Below, one piece after another: positions 1 to 10,252 of a stretch of 64,000 nt of DNA. The stretch is from positions 1,550,001 through 1,614,000 of the forward strand of contig JAQJZZ010000018.1 of NCBI GenBank assembly GCA_030077755.1, in the 5' to 3' direction. The notes under the pieces were generated by a model. It was not told the DNA's origin. It was given only the letters and a program-made list of their open reading frames with translations, and searched no databases. The position numbers and the translations under genes are program-made. Positions within the stretch are counted from its first letter, which is position 1, and each line of letters opens with the position of its first letter. The stretch comes from Filosporella fistucella (taxonomy: Eukaryota > Ascomycota > Leotiomycetes > Helotiales).

Positions 1-318
1 GAGGCTGTCCAGCACTACCTCGACGGGTTATTCTTTGCCACTATCTGCAATCTTTTAGCTGTAATGATGGTATACAAGGTGTGTTGCCCTTCCTTTTCCT
101 TGCTATTTTTCGCTAAATATATACAGTACTGGGACTCGATCACTCGTGAAGATCTTGAATTCTCGGTTGGCACCAAGCAAAACAACTGGGAAGTTAAAGA
201 ACTACTTCCCGAAGATGACCGCCGGACGACAATCTATCAAGATGACTACTCCAATCCAGCCATGTATACCCACTCTCAGCAAGCCAGAAATTCGAATTAT
301 GGTGGATTCCAGTACTAA
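1..318 (+). CDS. chs7: Chs7-like chitin synthase export chaperone, C-terminal part (5' end outside window)
   Basis: Partial gene. Exons are <1..78 and 127..318. The 48-bp intron 79..126 (GTGTGT...ACAG) keeps the frame, so an unspliced translation also stays open. The first exon ends in a hydrophobic stretch ([17 protein letters not shown]) that looks like a last membrane helix. The cytosolic tail follows, with [25 protein letters not shown] and a Tyr/Gln/Asn-rich end (GGFQY). From memory this tail is like that of the Chs7 family, ER membrane proteins that fold and export class III/IV chitin synthases. Only about 87 residues are visible, so the family call rests on tail similarity and another multi-span membrane protein is possible. 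Confidence 0.6.
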   Translation, partial: EAVQHYLDGLFFATICNLLAVMMVYKVCCPSFSLLFFAKYIQYWDSITREDLEFSVGTKQNNWEVKELLPEDDRRTTIYQDDYSNPAMYTHSQQARNSNYGGFQY

Positions 319-999
319 GGTTCCGGTAGCACTTTCATGCCGTGATAGAACGAGAAGGGAAACAAATTTGGGGCATAGCGTTGCTTTGTTGAATTTGGTC
401 GGTTAAACTCCGAATGGCGTTTGAAATGGTGTATTCAGTGCTTGCAATGTATATAGGGAAACTCAAGTTGGATACTGAGGCTACCCCTCGTGGAAAATGG
501 CGTTGCCTGCGGTTGAGCAGACATGTAAATAGAAGAATTTTAATGAAATGACTAATAATATTGGTGCACCTTCAGGTCCACATAGCGAAATAACCTAAAT
601 CGAGTGCTTGCTTCATGTAAATTCCCAACATCTGGCTTACTGTGGGTGAATACTGGAATGAAAAATATTCGACGAACTACCACAGAATTACTTTGAAATC
701 AAAGATTGTGTCAGGTGGAAAGGCGAAGGTAGGAAACTCCATTAGAGTGTCAGTTTCAGTGACTGTCCCACCAGGACTAAGGATTGCGAACAGTTTTATA
801 AAATTGGAAAAAATTTGTTGGCTTCTCGCTACCACTTAATAGTGACCGTAGATTGAGCCTTGATATATAACAGATTTTCAACATCTCCCAGAAACTCCAC
901 CGCCTTAAGAACACACAACAGCCTCTCACCAACATGGAAACAACCAGTCGGTCGCCTTCGGACTTTCTGCCACGCCTCTCAATGTGGATGTCACAGAAT
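319..999. other. Intergenic, convergent 3' ends
   Basis: Lies between the stop of the Chs7-like gene and the stop of the minus-strand choline oxidase gene. Reading frames here are short and show no recognisable motif. I see nothing beyond expected 3' untranslated sequence. Confidence 0.5.
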
Positions 1000-2718
1000 T
1001 TACAATCTTGCTCGCCCATCACCTCTCCATCCAGCTTCAAAGGCAATCATTTCTGCTGCACGCTCACCAATAGCCAAAACAGTCAACATAGGATTCACGG
1101 TAGGCATGCTGGGGAATACACCAGCATCGGCGATTCTCACTCCCTTCAAACCTCTGACCTTCAACTCCGGATCCACAACAGCGAGATTATCATCCTTGGC
1201 CCCCATTTTGGTTGTTCCCGCTGGATGATACACGGTATGGGCAACCCGACGACCATACTCAGACAGCTCAGCGTCAGTCTGGACTTTCGGGCCTGGGGCA
1301 ACTTCCTTCTCAATCCAGTTGCAGAAAGGAGCTTGTTTGGCGATCTCTCGAGCAGCTTTGAGACCTGCTACGATAGTTGCAGCGTCATAACCTTCCGGAT
1401 CGGTGAAGTAGCGGAAATCAAGAGCAGGCTTGACACTTGGGTCATTGGACGTGAGATAGACGCGCCCTCGGGAGCGGGGCCGTGGGATGTTCGGGGTCAT
1501 GCAGAACGCATTCAGAGGTGACTCGTAGCCCAAACGAGCGGTGTTGAGTGAAAAGGGTATTTGGTAGCAGTGCATCATGATGTCTGCAATGGTACCATCT
1601 GGCAGTGCCTTAGGATTGAAAGTCGGATCAGGGTTGGATGCTGCTGCATTCTTGATCTCGCGGCGTAAGAAGATCCCGGCATCAGAGTCCATGGTGGTTT
1701 GAGGTGGGATGGGTGCATTGAGTTCCCACATGATGATAGACTCTGGATGATCAAGCAGATTCTCGCCAACTCCAGGGAGATCATGGACCACGGGAATAGA
1801 TAGGTCATTGAGTTGCGATGAGGGCCCGATTCCGGATAGAAGCATCAAACGGCAAGTGTCGACCGCACCAGCACATAGGATGGTCTCTGTTTTGGGCGAG
1901 ACAGTAAGCTTCTCACCGGTTTTGAGAGTTATGTTTACACCCGTGACAGTCTTCCCCGAGACGTTGACTTTACTAACCCAGGCGTTGGTGAGGATGGTGA
2001 GGTTTGGTCTCTTCTCATCACCACGGAGAATAGGGTGAATGTAAGCTACTGAAGCAGAGCTCCGATTGCCATCATCTGGATTGTACGAGATGGAGAAAAA
2101 TCCTACGCCTTGCTGCAAGCTTCCTGTCTCTCTGATCTCCTTGTTAAAGTCCTTGACAACTGGAATGTTCATGGCAGTTGAGCATGACTCAATCCAATCT
2201 TTGCAGACCTGGTTGCGATGGCGGGGGTGCACTGGCTGGATCTGATTGCGGAGGTTATCAATGAGACGCATCATAGTTTTGAAATCCCATCCTTTGGCAC
2301 CCATACTCTCCCATATCTGGCAATCATATTCAAACGGCCGGAAAGAGATCAAAGTGTTATGAGAAGAACAACCTCCAAGGACTTTCGCCCGGGAGTGTCG
2401 GATGTGTGAATTTCCTAAAGTCCTGTTAACAAGGCGTTGAAGAGATGCCCCATCGTGGGAACGATACTGCTTACCATTTGGCTGCTCAACGGTGCCATAG
2501 TCGTAGTCAAGTTCACCACCTAAGAGTGTGAGCCATTCCTTAAGCTTCAAGACCTTGTCATTGTTGAAGTCGCTTGGGCCACCCTCAACGACGAGAATTT
2601 TCTTGTGTGGAAGGTATTCAGAAAGTCTGCTTGCAATTACACAACCCGCCGTGCCACCGCCGACGATGACATAGTCAAAGTCCTTGGCTGAAGTTGAGGA
2701 GAGAAAGTCAGTAGTCAT
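1000..2718 (-). CDS. Choline oxidase (GMC flavoprotein), peroxisomal signal ARL
   Basis: Oxidises choline to betaine aldehyde and on to glycine betaine, releasing H2O2. Exons are 2475..2718 and 1000..2414. The 60-bp intron 2415..2474 (GTAAGC...TTTAG) is a multiple of three and has no stop, so it can pass as coding. Removing it joins EQPN to GNSHIRHS and gives 552 residues, close to the 546 of Arthrobacter choline oxidase. The FAD-binding GGGTAG is at about 20-25. GGCSSHN at 95-101 is the flavinylation motif, so His100 is probably the covalent FAD attachment site. YHPAGT (His478) and VNPM (Asn522) fit the catalytic His/Asn pair. The C-terminal ARL matches the PTS1 consensus. It is divergent from a betaine aldehyde dehydrogenase. 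Thr102 follows His-Asn where I recall Ser101 in the bacterial enzyme. Confidence 0.88.
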   Translation of the reverse strand: MTTDFLSSTSAKDFDYVIVGGGTAGCVIASRLSEYLPHKKILVVEGGPSDFNNDKVLKLKEWLTLLGGELDYDYGTVEQPNGKQYRSHDGASLQRLVNRTLGNSHIRHSRAKVLGGCSSHNTLISFRPFEYDCQIWESMGAKGWDFKTMMRLIDNLRNQIQPVHPRHRNQVCKDWIESCSTAMNIPVVKDFNKEIRETGSLQQGVGFFSISYNPDDGNRSSASVAYIHPILRGDEKRPNLTILTNAWVSKVNVSGKTVTGVNITLKTGEKLTVSPKTETILCAGAVDTCRLMLLSGIGPSSQLNDLSIPVVHDLPGVGENLLDHPESIIMWELNAPIPPQTTMDSDAGIFLRREIKNAAASNPDPTFNPKALPDGTIADIMMHCYQIPFSLNTARLGYESPLNAFCMTPNIPRPRSRGRVYLTSNDPSVKPALDFRYFTDPEGYDAATIVAGLKAAREIAKQAPFCNWIEKEVAPGPKVQTDAELSEYGRRVAHTVYHPAGTTKMGAKDDNLAVVDPELKVRGLKGVRIADAGVFPSMPTVNPMLTVLAIGERAAEMIAFEAGWRGDGRARL

Positions 2719-4019
2719 ATTGAGTACTGCTTAGGACTTTTGCCTCGTATGAGCTCTCCGATATCTACGTGCTATATAGGATAATTTGCACGGTGCTAAA
2801 GCTCTCGGTCTGATGGTGATTGGGTTAGCTATTACACACCCGTCTTATCTAGAACGATAAGAAAAGATTGTGAGCATGTACGGGCGGTAGTAATGAAGAC
2901 CAGGTAGGGCAATGAATCCGGCTGTACCTGCGTATTTTATGGGGAGCAGCCAAGAAAAGATAATGATAATGACAATGACGGTGAGGAGAGAAGATGATGA
3001 TAAAAATGGAATTCCTGGTGCGGACTTTTCCTCAGTAGTGGGCAAAAGTTACACAGCGGATGGATCACATCACCTCACCTCACCAAGCCTACCTGACCGG
3101 CCTCCTTACCTCACCACACCATACTTGTCTAAACCCAACACAGCTAAGAAGGTAGCCAGGTAGTCTGCTTGGTATTTTGAGAGTTTTTTCATGGTTCCTT
3201 CATGGAGCGGAAAGTGTCGAGGTCAGCCGGACCCGGCACAACTCCACCTAGTCCTGGAATTTTTCTCGAAGTTTAGACTAGCGGGCTTCAGATGCAGGCG
3301 GGGCAGGAAAACGAAGCCGTTGTGTGGTAGACAGCCAGAATGTGCGTACATTGTACTATGTAATGTGGGGAGAAGAAAACTGACTCGATTGACGAATGAA
3401 CCGCCGTCATAGGTAGTGCCAGCCCAGCCTTACTAAGGGTCCAATGCAATACCCGAGTCGCAGCCGCCTCAACCTTGCACTTTGCGCCACCTCACCCTCA
3501 CCCTCACCCACTCAGAGCTACTAAGGTATGATCCTCATTACTGTTGCAAAAGTACATACCAGTACCTTCTGCGCTCGCTCTCGCTCTTATCGTACATAAA
3601 AGGACTTGTAACACCTTGTGGCATGCCACGACATGTCATGACATACTATGCCCCAAAGAGGGTACTCTTTTCCCATCCGACTATTTTCCGTCTCTTCCTA
3701 TCTCCCTTTACCAGACTCTTTTCCCCTTCATCTCATAGATAAACATTGCCTGATCTTTTGGCTCTTTCTTCCCTGCTTTTGCCCCTCCTCGCCCTCTCCT
3801 CCGCTATCATCTTCAGCCTTCAAAACCCGAATGGTGTATGACTTCCGAGATCCACGCTCAGATCCGTTCCGCAAGTGACGTCTCTAGCTTCAACGTTGTG
3901 GGATCGTCCCCACTTCCGGTGCTATATTTTATGCTTGCTTGAAAACTAACAAAACACATCGAGACCCAGCTGCCAGCACGCTGCATATTCGTACGAGACC
4001 TGCTGGAGATCAGCTCATC
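2719..4019. promoter_or_regulatory. Shared divergent promoter of the choline oxidase / BADH pair
   Basis: The two start codons face away from each other across about 1.3 kb with no convincing gene between them. From about 3480 to 3820 the sequence is rich in C and T on the plus strand, as is common upstream of fungal start codons. A weak TATA-like CATAAAAGG lies near 3595. The role as a shared control region is inferred from the layout. Confidence 0.5.
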
Positions 4020-5516
4020 ATGTCCTCCCACACTGCCCAACAGCTCTACTACGATGGCAAAGTCCAAGATGCGACCTCGGGCAAAACTTTTACCACCGTA
4101 GACCCATCTACAGCCAAGCCATTGGCCAAAATACATGCCGCTTCGCCTTCCGACGTTGATGCTGCAATAGCTTCGGCGAGGAAGGCATTTCTCTCGTGGT
4201 CACAAACTCCTCCCATTGTCCGCTCTCGAATCCTCCTCAAGGCAGTTGAGCTTCTACGCGCAAGAAATGATGAGATCGCGAAAGTAGAAACACAGGATAC
4301 GGGGAAAGCCTTTTCAGAAACGAGCACAGTGGATGTTGTTACTGGAGCTGATGTCCTCGAATACTTTGCCAACCTAGTAGCAAGCGGTGGATTGAACGGC
4401 GAGACAACACAATTGAGACCCGATGCGTGGATATATACTAAGAAGGAAGCCCTAGGAGTCTGCGCTGGCATCGGGGCTTGGAACTATCCCATTCAAATTG
4501 CCCTATGGAAGTCTGCGCCTTGCCTTGCAGCTGGAAATTGTATGGTTTACAAGCCTTCGGAAGTGACGCCTATGCATGGACAAATATTAGCACAAATATA
4601 TACTGAAGCAGGTGTACCACCAGGAGTTTTCAATATCGTTCACGGAGATGGAGCTGTTGGAGGATACCTCACCTCACATCAGGGGATTGCAAAAGTCAGC
4701 TTTACTGGTCAAGTATCCACTGGTCAAAAAGTTGCAGCATCTGCGGCTGGTGGCATGAAATATGTAACGATGGAGCTTGGTGGGAAGAGTCCTCTCATCA
4801 TCCTTCCTGATGCCGAAGTTGAGCATGCAGTAGACGGAGCTATGATGGCAAACTTCTTTTCCACTGGGCAAGTCTGCACAAACGGGACTCGAGTCTTCGT
4901 TCCACAGAGCTTGAAATCAGCCTTTGAGAAACTGTTGGTGCAAAAAATGGCACACATCAGATCACTGGAACCTATGGATCCCAATAGCAACTTTGGACCT
5001 CTCGTCTCAGAACCACATTATAAGAAAGTCCTCAGCTATATACGGCATGGAATTGACACTGATAAGGCTAAACTTCTGTATGGCGGTGCGTCGAAGCCAT
5101 CAAAGCTTCCTGCAGGATATGAGAATGGATTCTGGGTCCAGCCTACCGTTTTCACAGACTGCACTGACAGCATGAGAATCACAACCGATGAAATCTTTGG
5201 TCCCGTACTTTGCATCCTCCCATACGATACTGTAGATGAGGCTATTGCCCGCGCCAACAATACGAAGCTTGGTCTCGCAGCTGGGGTCTTTGGCAAGGAT
5301 CTGAATAGATGCCACGAGGTGATCAGTAAAGTGGAAGCAGGAATTACATGGATAAATACTTGGGGAGAATCGCCCGCTGAAATGAGCGTAGGAGGTTGGA
5401 AGTTGAGTGGTGTTGGTGTCGAAAATGGGCGGAGAGGTTTAAATCCTTGGGTCAGAGAGAAAAGCACACTCGTCGAAGGGAGTGGGGTTGTAGGGACTGT
5501 GTTTGCAAAGCTGTAG
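4020..5516 (+). CDS. Betaine aldehyde dehydrogenase (ALDH), peroxisomal signal AKL
   Basis: NAD(P)-dependent oxidation of betaine aldehyde to glycine betaine. It is a single exon of 498 residues, the usual ALDH length. I chose ATG 4020 (A at -3). The frame extends upstream to 3939 only with a TTG codon, so that longer form is unlikely. Visible motifs: GAWNYP (Asn155), VYKPSE (Lys178) and SFTGQVSTG for the cofactor, ELGGKSP (Glu252, general base), and FSTGQVCTNGTR with catalytic Cys286. The end GTVFAKL is a PTS1-type tripeptide. Its neighbour encodes choline oxidase, which makes the aldehyde substrate and also ends in a PTS1. That context makes BADH much more likely than another ALDH class. 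Confidence 0.9.
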   Translation: MSSHTAQQLYYDGKVQDATSGKTFTTVDPSTAKPLAKIHAASPSDVDAAIASARKAFLSWSQTPPIVRSRILLKAVELLRARNDEIAKVETQDTGKAFSETSTVDVVTGADVLEYFANLVASGGLNGETTQLRPDAWIYTKKEALGVCAGIGAWNYPIQIALWKSAPCLAAGNCMVYKPSEVTPMHGQILAQIYTEAGVPPGVFNIVHGDGAVGGYLTSHQGIAKVSFTGQVSTGQKVAASAAGGMKYVTMELGGKSPLIILPDAEVEHAVDGAMMANFFSTGQVCTNGTRVFVPQSLKSAFEKLLVQKMAHIRSLEPMDPNSNFGPLVSEPHYKKVLSYIRHGIDTDKAKLLYGGASKPSKLPAGYENGFWVQPTVFTDCTDSMRITTDEIFGPVLCILPYDTVDEAIARANNTKLGLAAGVFGKDLNRCHEVISKVEAGITWINTWGESPAEMSVGGWKLSGVGVENGRRGLNPWVREKSTLVEGSGVVGTVFAKL

Positions 5517-6108
5517 GGACTGTGGTGAGATGGTTTATTCAGGAGTTGAAATGGCTATATAGAGATGGCGTATGAGATTTAATTTTAGGAGTCTTCAATT
5601 AGCAAGCATTTATTCAAGAACCTGGTTTGTCTAGCCATGAAACTGAGGCTGTTAATAACGGCAATTCAAAATTATTAGTATGATGGGTATCTGCCGCTTG
5701 GTTGGTCTTATAAATACCAGGGCATATAGGCAAGTTTGGCGGCAAGGGAAAAAGGCATTCTGGAAAGTAGACACCGGAATCATGTTTCTGTCATAAAAAG
5801 CAACCATTTTGTACTTAAACTCACCCTAGAAGATTGTTGATTCGAGTCTCATCCAACATTGAATTTGCCCCGTTCGAACAAACAAGCATAAATAACGGGT
5901 ATCATACGATAAATCAATAAACTACTCATGGAAAGTCCATGCGGCGATTCTTCATGAAAATTTCGAAGACTCCCACAGCAATCCACTCTTTCATTTATCC
6001 CTCCGTCTTTCTATACTCACCATCATGTTCAACGTCTTCGGGAAGTACTCATACATCATAGTTGTTGAAAATATGTTTATCATGAAACAAATTCATCCTT
6101 TGCTCGAA
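5517..6108. other. Intergenic, convergent 3' ends
   Basis: AT-rich sequence between the BADH stop and the uncertain 3' end of the coiled-coil gene. No gene, RNA or repeat was recognised. Confidence 0.45.
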
Positions 6109-7741
6109 TCATATCGAAAGGAATATCATTTGTACTGTGGTATTGTTAGCATATGTTTTGAAGCCATGCAGATTGAAAGGTACGTACTCAGTCAGCTCTT
6201 GCTTTGCAGCAAATTGCCAGCTTCTTTCCTAATCGAGGTTAGCCATCATTCAGTATCCAAGAGACTTAAGTGGGAGATTTTCTTCGGAGTTAGCAGGTTG
6301 TTCACGTGCTCGAGTCTCTAGAAGAAGATAGCTTGTTTCTCGCAGGATCGAGTACTTACGTAGCTAAAGAGAAATTTCTCCAGAACTCCTGTGTTTGGGA
6401 AGCTCAGCCACATTATCTTTGGTCCCTTAGTATCCTTCAATTTCAGAACTTTAATCAAAGCTTGTTGAGGGTAATAGAATATCCTGGAATCATTGGGTGA
6501 GATCTGCCACTCTGGAGGTGCTGCCAAACCATGTTTGAAATAGCCTTTTACTATCTGTCCATCGATTCTCATCTCTGCGCCTTGCAAGTTAGAGGTCTTC
6601 CATTCGTACATTTCACCTAGAAGTTGTCAGTGGTGATCAAAAATAACTGGATTCAGTATCAAATCTAATAGAACTACGACGTTCCGAACACGCACCGTTG
6701 TCTCTTTGATACTTTAGAGCGAAGATAGGAAATGCAGTTTGAGGCATCATTGGCTTTGGTGGAGTTTCAGCACCGGACTTTGCTACATCCCGAACCTGGT
6801 TTCGAGGTGCATGTTGACTATATAACCGATTCTGTAGTGACTGCGCTGGTCTGTAAGAGTCGTACATCTGTGGATGAGGCTCCATATCTCGCTGTGCCGA
6901 TTTCCTACTCTTCTTTACCTTAGGCACGCGCTTATGGGAGTCCGCCAAGCTCTGCCAATTATTGCGAGAATGCTCTCTTGGACTACCTCTAGGTCCGGTC
7001 GGGACATGAAGGCCAAGAGCAGGCCAACTCGGTGGACGTTGAGCTTGACGTGGAGGTTGAGAATGATGTGAATCATTCTTGGAAGCAGAAGGTGAATAGC
7101 TTCTTAGTTCGGTTGAATCTAAGCCACATTGTTGTCGTTCAAGTATCCTATGGTCCGCCGCCTGGAACAGATTAGTCGACGTCGTGCTATAAAGCCAAAT
7201 TGTTCATGGCATGCTTGAACACAAGCACAGCATCAAAGAACGAAGCTCGCCAAAAAGTTGAGACTATTTGGAGAACACTTACATGGAGAAATTTGTTCTT
7301 GATTCGCTGATCTTCTGCATCCCGAGCCCTCTTCAACTGATTGTACCTAGCATTAAACTCGGCTTTTGCGGCATCTTCTTGCTCCTGGCCAACTGCAGAC
7401 ATCCTAGAAACGTGATCTTGCCGTTGCTTTTCCTCGCTTTCTAAACGTGACGACTCAGCTTCCTCTCTGAAAGTAAGCTCAGACCTGTGTCGAGTTAACA
7501 GAGATTCGAGTTCTCGTCCGTGGTCTTCCTTCAGATCCTGCATCTTTTGGAGCTCCTCTGCTTTTACATTTTGGAATATCTGCTGGTATCTCTCATTGAA
7601 AGCAGCCTCTTCTTGAAGGCGCTGGTAACGTATCTGATCTACCTTTGCATTAAACTCTGCCTGGAGACCTTGGTCTTCAAGGGTGCGACGTTGTTGAACC
7701 TCGAAGCGTTCAGCCTCGAGCTGCTCGTAGCGAGACTCCAT
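6109..7741 (-). CDS. Coiled-coil protein of unknown function
   Basis: I do not recognise the family. Exons by phase: 7283..7741, 6696..7161, 6360..6616, then a last exon. The 121-bp first intron ends after a clear GACTAAT branch site. The first 153 residues are charged and heptad-like (Glu/Gln/Arg-rich), so probably a long coiled coil. The middle is basic and Pro/Ser-rich, with PRVPKVKKSRKS-like patches. The third exon is a compact segment with IDGQIVKGYFKHG and IMWLSFPNTGVLEKF, perhaps a small folded domain. The last exon has two possible models. One is 6109..6228, after a good GGCTAACC...TTAG branch/acceptor (about 434 residues). The other is 6246..6317, after a 42-bp intron. I prefer the first because of its branch site. 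Confidence 0.6.
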
Positions 7742-9069
7742 GCTGACTTCAACGCGTGGTAGAAGTGATGCAATGATAAAAGACGCAAGGAACTCGAGAT
7801 AAAAGGACCTTCAAAGCTCCACTTGAAGACAGTCTCGCGGAGACCGCGCTGTTTTGGTCTTCGAAAATGCAAACGAAAACGGAGGAACAGGCTCGCGGGT
7901 GTTGTGACTTTGAGGTCGTGGTTGAAATCTCCAAATAGGTAGGTGGGGCACAACTGCACAAAAAATTTGTGCGGGTCTGTACATCTGTTTGAGAATATAT
8001 TCAGATGCAATCTGCTCGAATTTCAAATGTGGAAAATCGATATCGCGAGATGTTTGGCTTTGCTTCAAAAACTTCTAGGTTGACGCACTAGTGGGGAGGG
8101 GCAGTATGTCACGGGACCAAAACAATCCTTTCGAGGGTTCTTAAAACCTGAATACCTAGTAGATGAGGTTCATCTCCTTTAGCTTGGTTGCCGTATTACT
8201 TGGGAGCATTCGATCACACTAACAATCTTAGTTTACCACTTCTACAACCAGATTTGCCCACTCAAAGCAGTCGGAAAATGTCAGCATCCCTAGAATCCCA
8301 TTTCTACGACCAATCGATCAATCAGGAGTGTATTCTTCAAGACAATATCCTATTTGATAATAGTCTTTAACCAAGCCTGCCTCACAGTATTAATCAAACA
8401 ATCGACACGCATGATTTAAAATCGCATCCTAGCCGCCTATGGACTAATACTTGCAAGAAACTATATCAGATGGTGTGTATGAAGTTTTGTTGCTGCTAGC
8501 GTCTCAAAAATCATTACTAGTTTCTTATAAGTTAATTAAGTGAACAAAGAATTAGCTGTTGAGAGATACTACAGCGGGGTGGGAGTTTGGAATTCCGATA
8601 CTCAGTCCATATATCATCCTACAGCTTAGACACGGATAGAAATTCAATACTATTTTTGCTCTATGCCATGATGACCTCACGAGAGCGAAATTGAAGGACA
8701 CTGAGCAATTGAACCCAAACAGTCCATGTGGCACCAAATAGACAGCTTACCTCTCCAATGATTAGGACATGTAAAGAGAGTCTTGGGTATGAAGGGAAAT
8801 TCATTGATCATGCAAAAGTACTTACAAACTCCGGCTACAACGAACCCTTGGTGGTATCATGCTGTTCGTGTCTTCCTTATCGTCCTCTGAGATATGCTCC
8901 CCAACTCCGAAATTTACCAGGAATATGCAGGCGTGCCCCTTAATCCGGCTCCAGCTCCAGTTCTCCATACTCCAATGCCGATCCATGCAATGCAATGATT
9001 TGATACTCCGATTAACCGCTATGCTTCAAGTTTGTACCGTCGAAGGAAGAATAGTAGCAAGAAAGAAAA
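7742..9069. other. Intergenic
   Basis: Upstream of the coiled-coil gene and downstream of the RING/SIM gene. Frames of up to about 120 codons occur on both strands but have no motif, no convincing start and no splice support. I see nothing else in it. Confidence 0.45.
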
Positions 9070-10252
9070 TCATAAAAAAATGCCAACCCATTTGTCTTTA
9101 CTTTTCACATCGGCCCCGCAATCATCCACTGAACAAGTAAGGACTTTGGTTCTCTTGCCGGTGGTCTTTGCAGCTTCAAGAAAAGAAACTGCCCCATAAT
9201 TTCCGGATTTATGCCTATATTGATAACACTTGTTGCAGTAGACCTAAACATTGTTAGTCGGAGTGATGCATGGCTGCAAAAGAGCATCTTACATGGCCAC
9301 ACTCCTTCACAACCCAAAAAGGGTGCTCCTCTCTCTCTTTCTTCGTCGGAGCTTTGCCCCCCTTTTTGATAGCATGCTCCTCTTCGACATCCTTGTTGTG
9401 TATCAATTCCTCTTCGCAACTGGGACAGATTATAACATCGATATCAGTTGGGGATCGGGTGAATCCTGGCTGGGCTGCGGGGGGCGGATTGTGTTCTGGT
9501 TTTTGGTTCCGGGCGTCATTTTGATTTGGAAACGCGGCATTCTGATAATTCATGAGACCTGGCATTGGTTGATTGTTGGGTGCGAAATGGAAATCCATAA
9601 AATTTGCCCCCATTGCATCGTGTAGTCGAGCAAGGTGGTCCATCTCTCTTTCCACTCCTTGAAATTGCTCAAGGAAATTGTGATCATGATCACGAGTAGC
9701 AGCGAAAATACGATGGATGTTCCGTGGTGGAATATGAGGTATAAAGAGTGATGGTGAGCGCCTCCGGGGAACTGGAGGTGGGAAGTTCTGTGCCACGGGT
9801 GGACGTGGAGCAGGTCGGACACTAGTGACCACAACTTCTGGTTCTCCATCCCCGTTGTCACCTGTCAAGTCGATAATCTCATCCCTTAGGGTTGTGGCAT
9901 CCGATCTACCTAAAATTGGTGGCCTTGGTCTTCGGGAGTGCTGGCTCCTTGACTCAACAGGTACATCATCAGAGTCGTCCGTTAGGTCGATCACGGTTTG
10001 TGAGGCTCGGTGCTCAAGGCGCGGACGTTGTGATTGCGATCTATCCGCCATTCCTCCCAGTGCTACTTCGTATGCTCTTTGAAGATGTGTATTGTGGGGG
10101 TGTGAGGTTCTTCTTCGATCGCTTGTGGGCAGGTTATCGTTGGAAGGGCTCGAGGCAAATCGTGGGGGAGAGAAGAAACTCGAGGTTGGAGGGTCTCCAA
10201 AATTATTCCGGAAATTGAGGGGCGATGGTGAAAGCGTTGCTGAATGTGACAT
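9070..10252 (-). CDS. RING protein with tandem SUMO-interacting motifs (STUbL-like E3 ligase)
   Basis: Exons are 9293..10252 and 9070..9243, with a 49-bp intron 9244..9292 that has a CCGACTAACA branch site. The product is 377 residues. Two textbook SIM cores are visible: VIDLTDDSDD at about 87-96 and EIIDLTGDNGDG at about 125-136. The C-terminal RING is completed only by the splice: CPSC at about 277, then ECGH|VYCNKC, then CSVDDC, giving a C-x2-C ... C-x-H-x2-C-x2-C ... C-x4-C pattern. The region between is Pro/Arg-rich and disordered. Known SUMO-targeted ubiquitin ligases (Slx8/Rfp, RNF4) combine SIMs with a C-terminal RING, so nuclear ubiquitylation of SUMOylated proteins is the likely role. 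I infer this from architecture and cannot say which family member it is. Confidence 0.8.

Noticed and set aside
934..1521. 195-codon plus-strand frame inside the choline oxidase gene
   Set aside because: Antisense to a clear GMC enzyme, with no motif of its own.
3939..4019. N-terminal extension of BADH by 27 codons
   Set aside because: It would begin at a TTG codon. ATG 4020 has A at -3 and gives the normal ALDH length.
5820..5870. Possible tRNA B-box (GATTCGAGTCTC)
   Set aside because: No A-box and no cloverleaf can be drawn around it.
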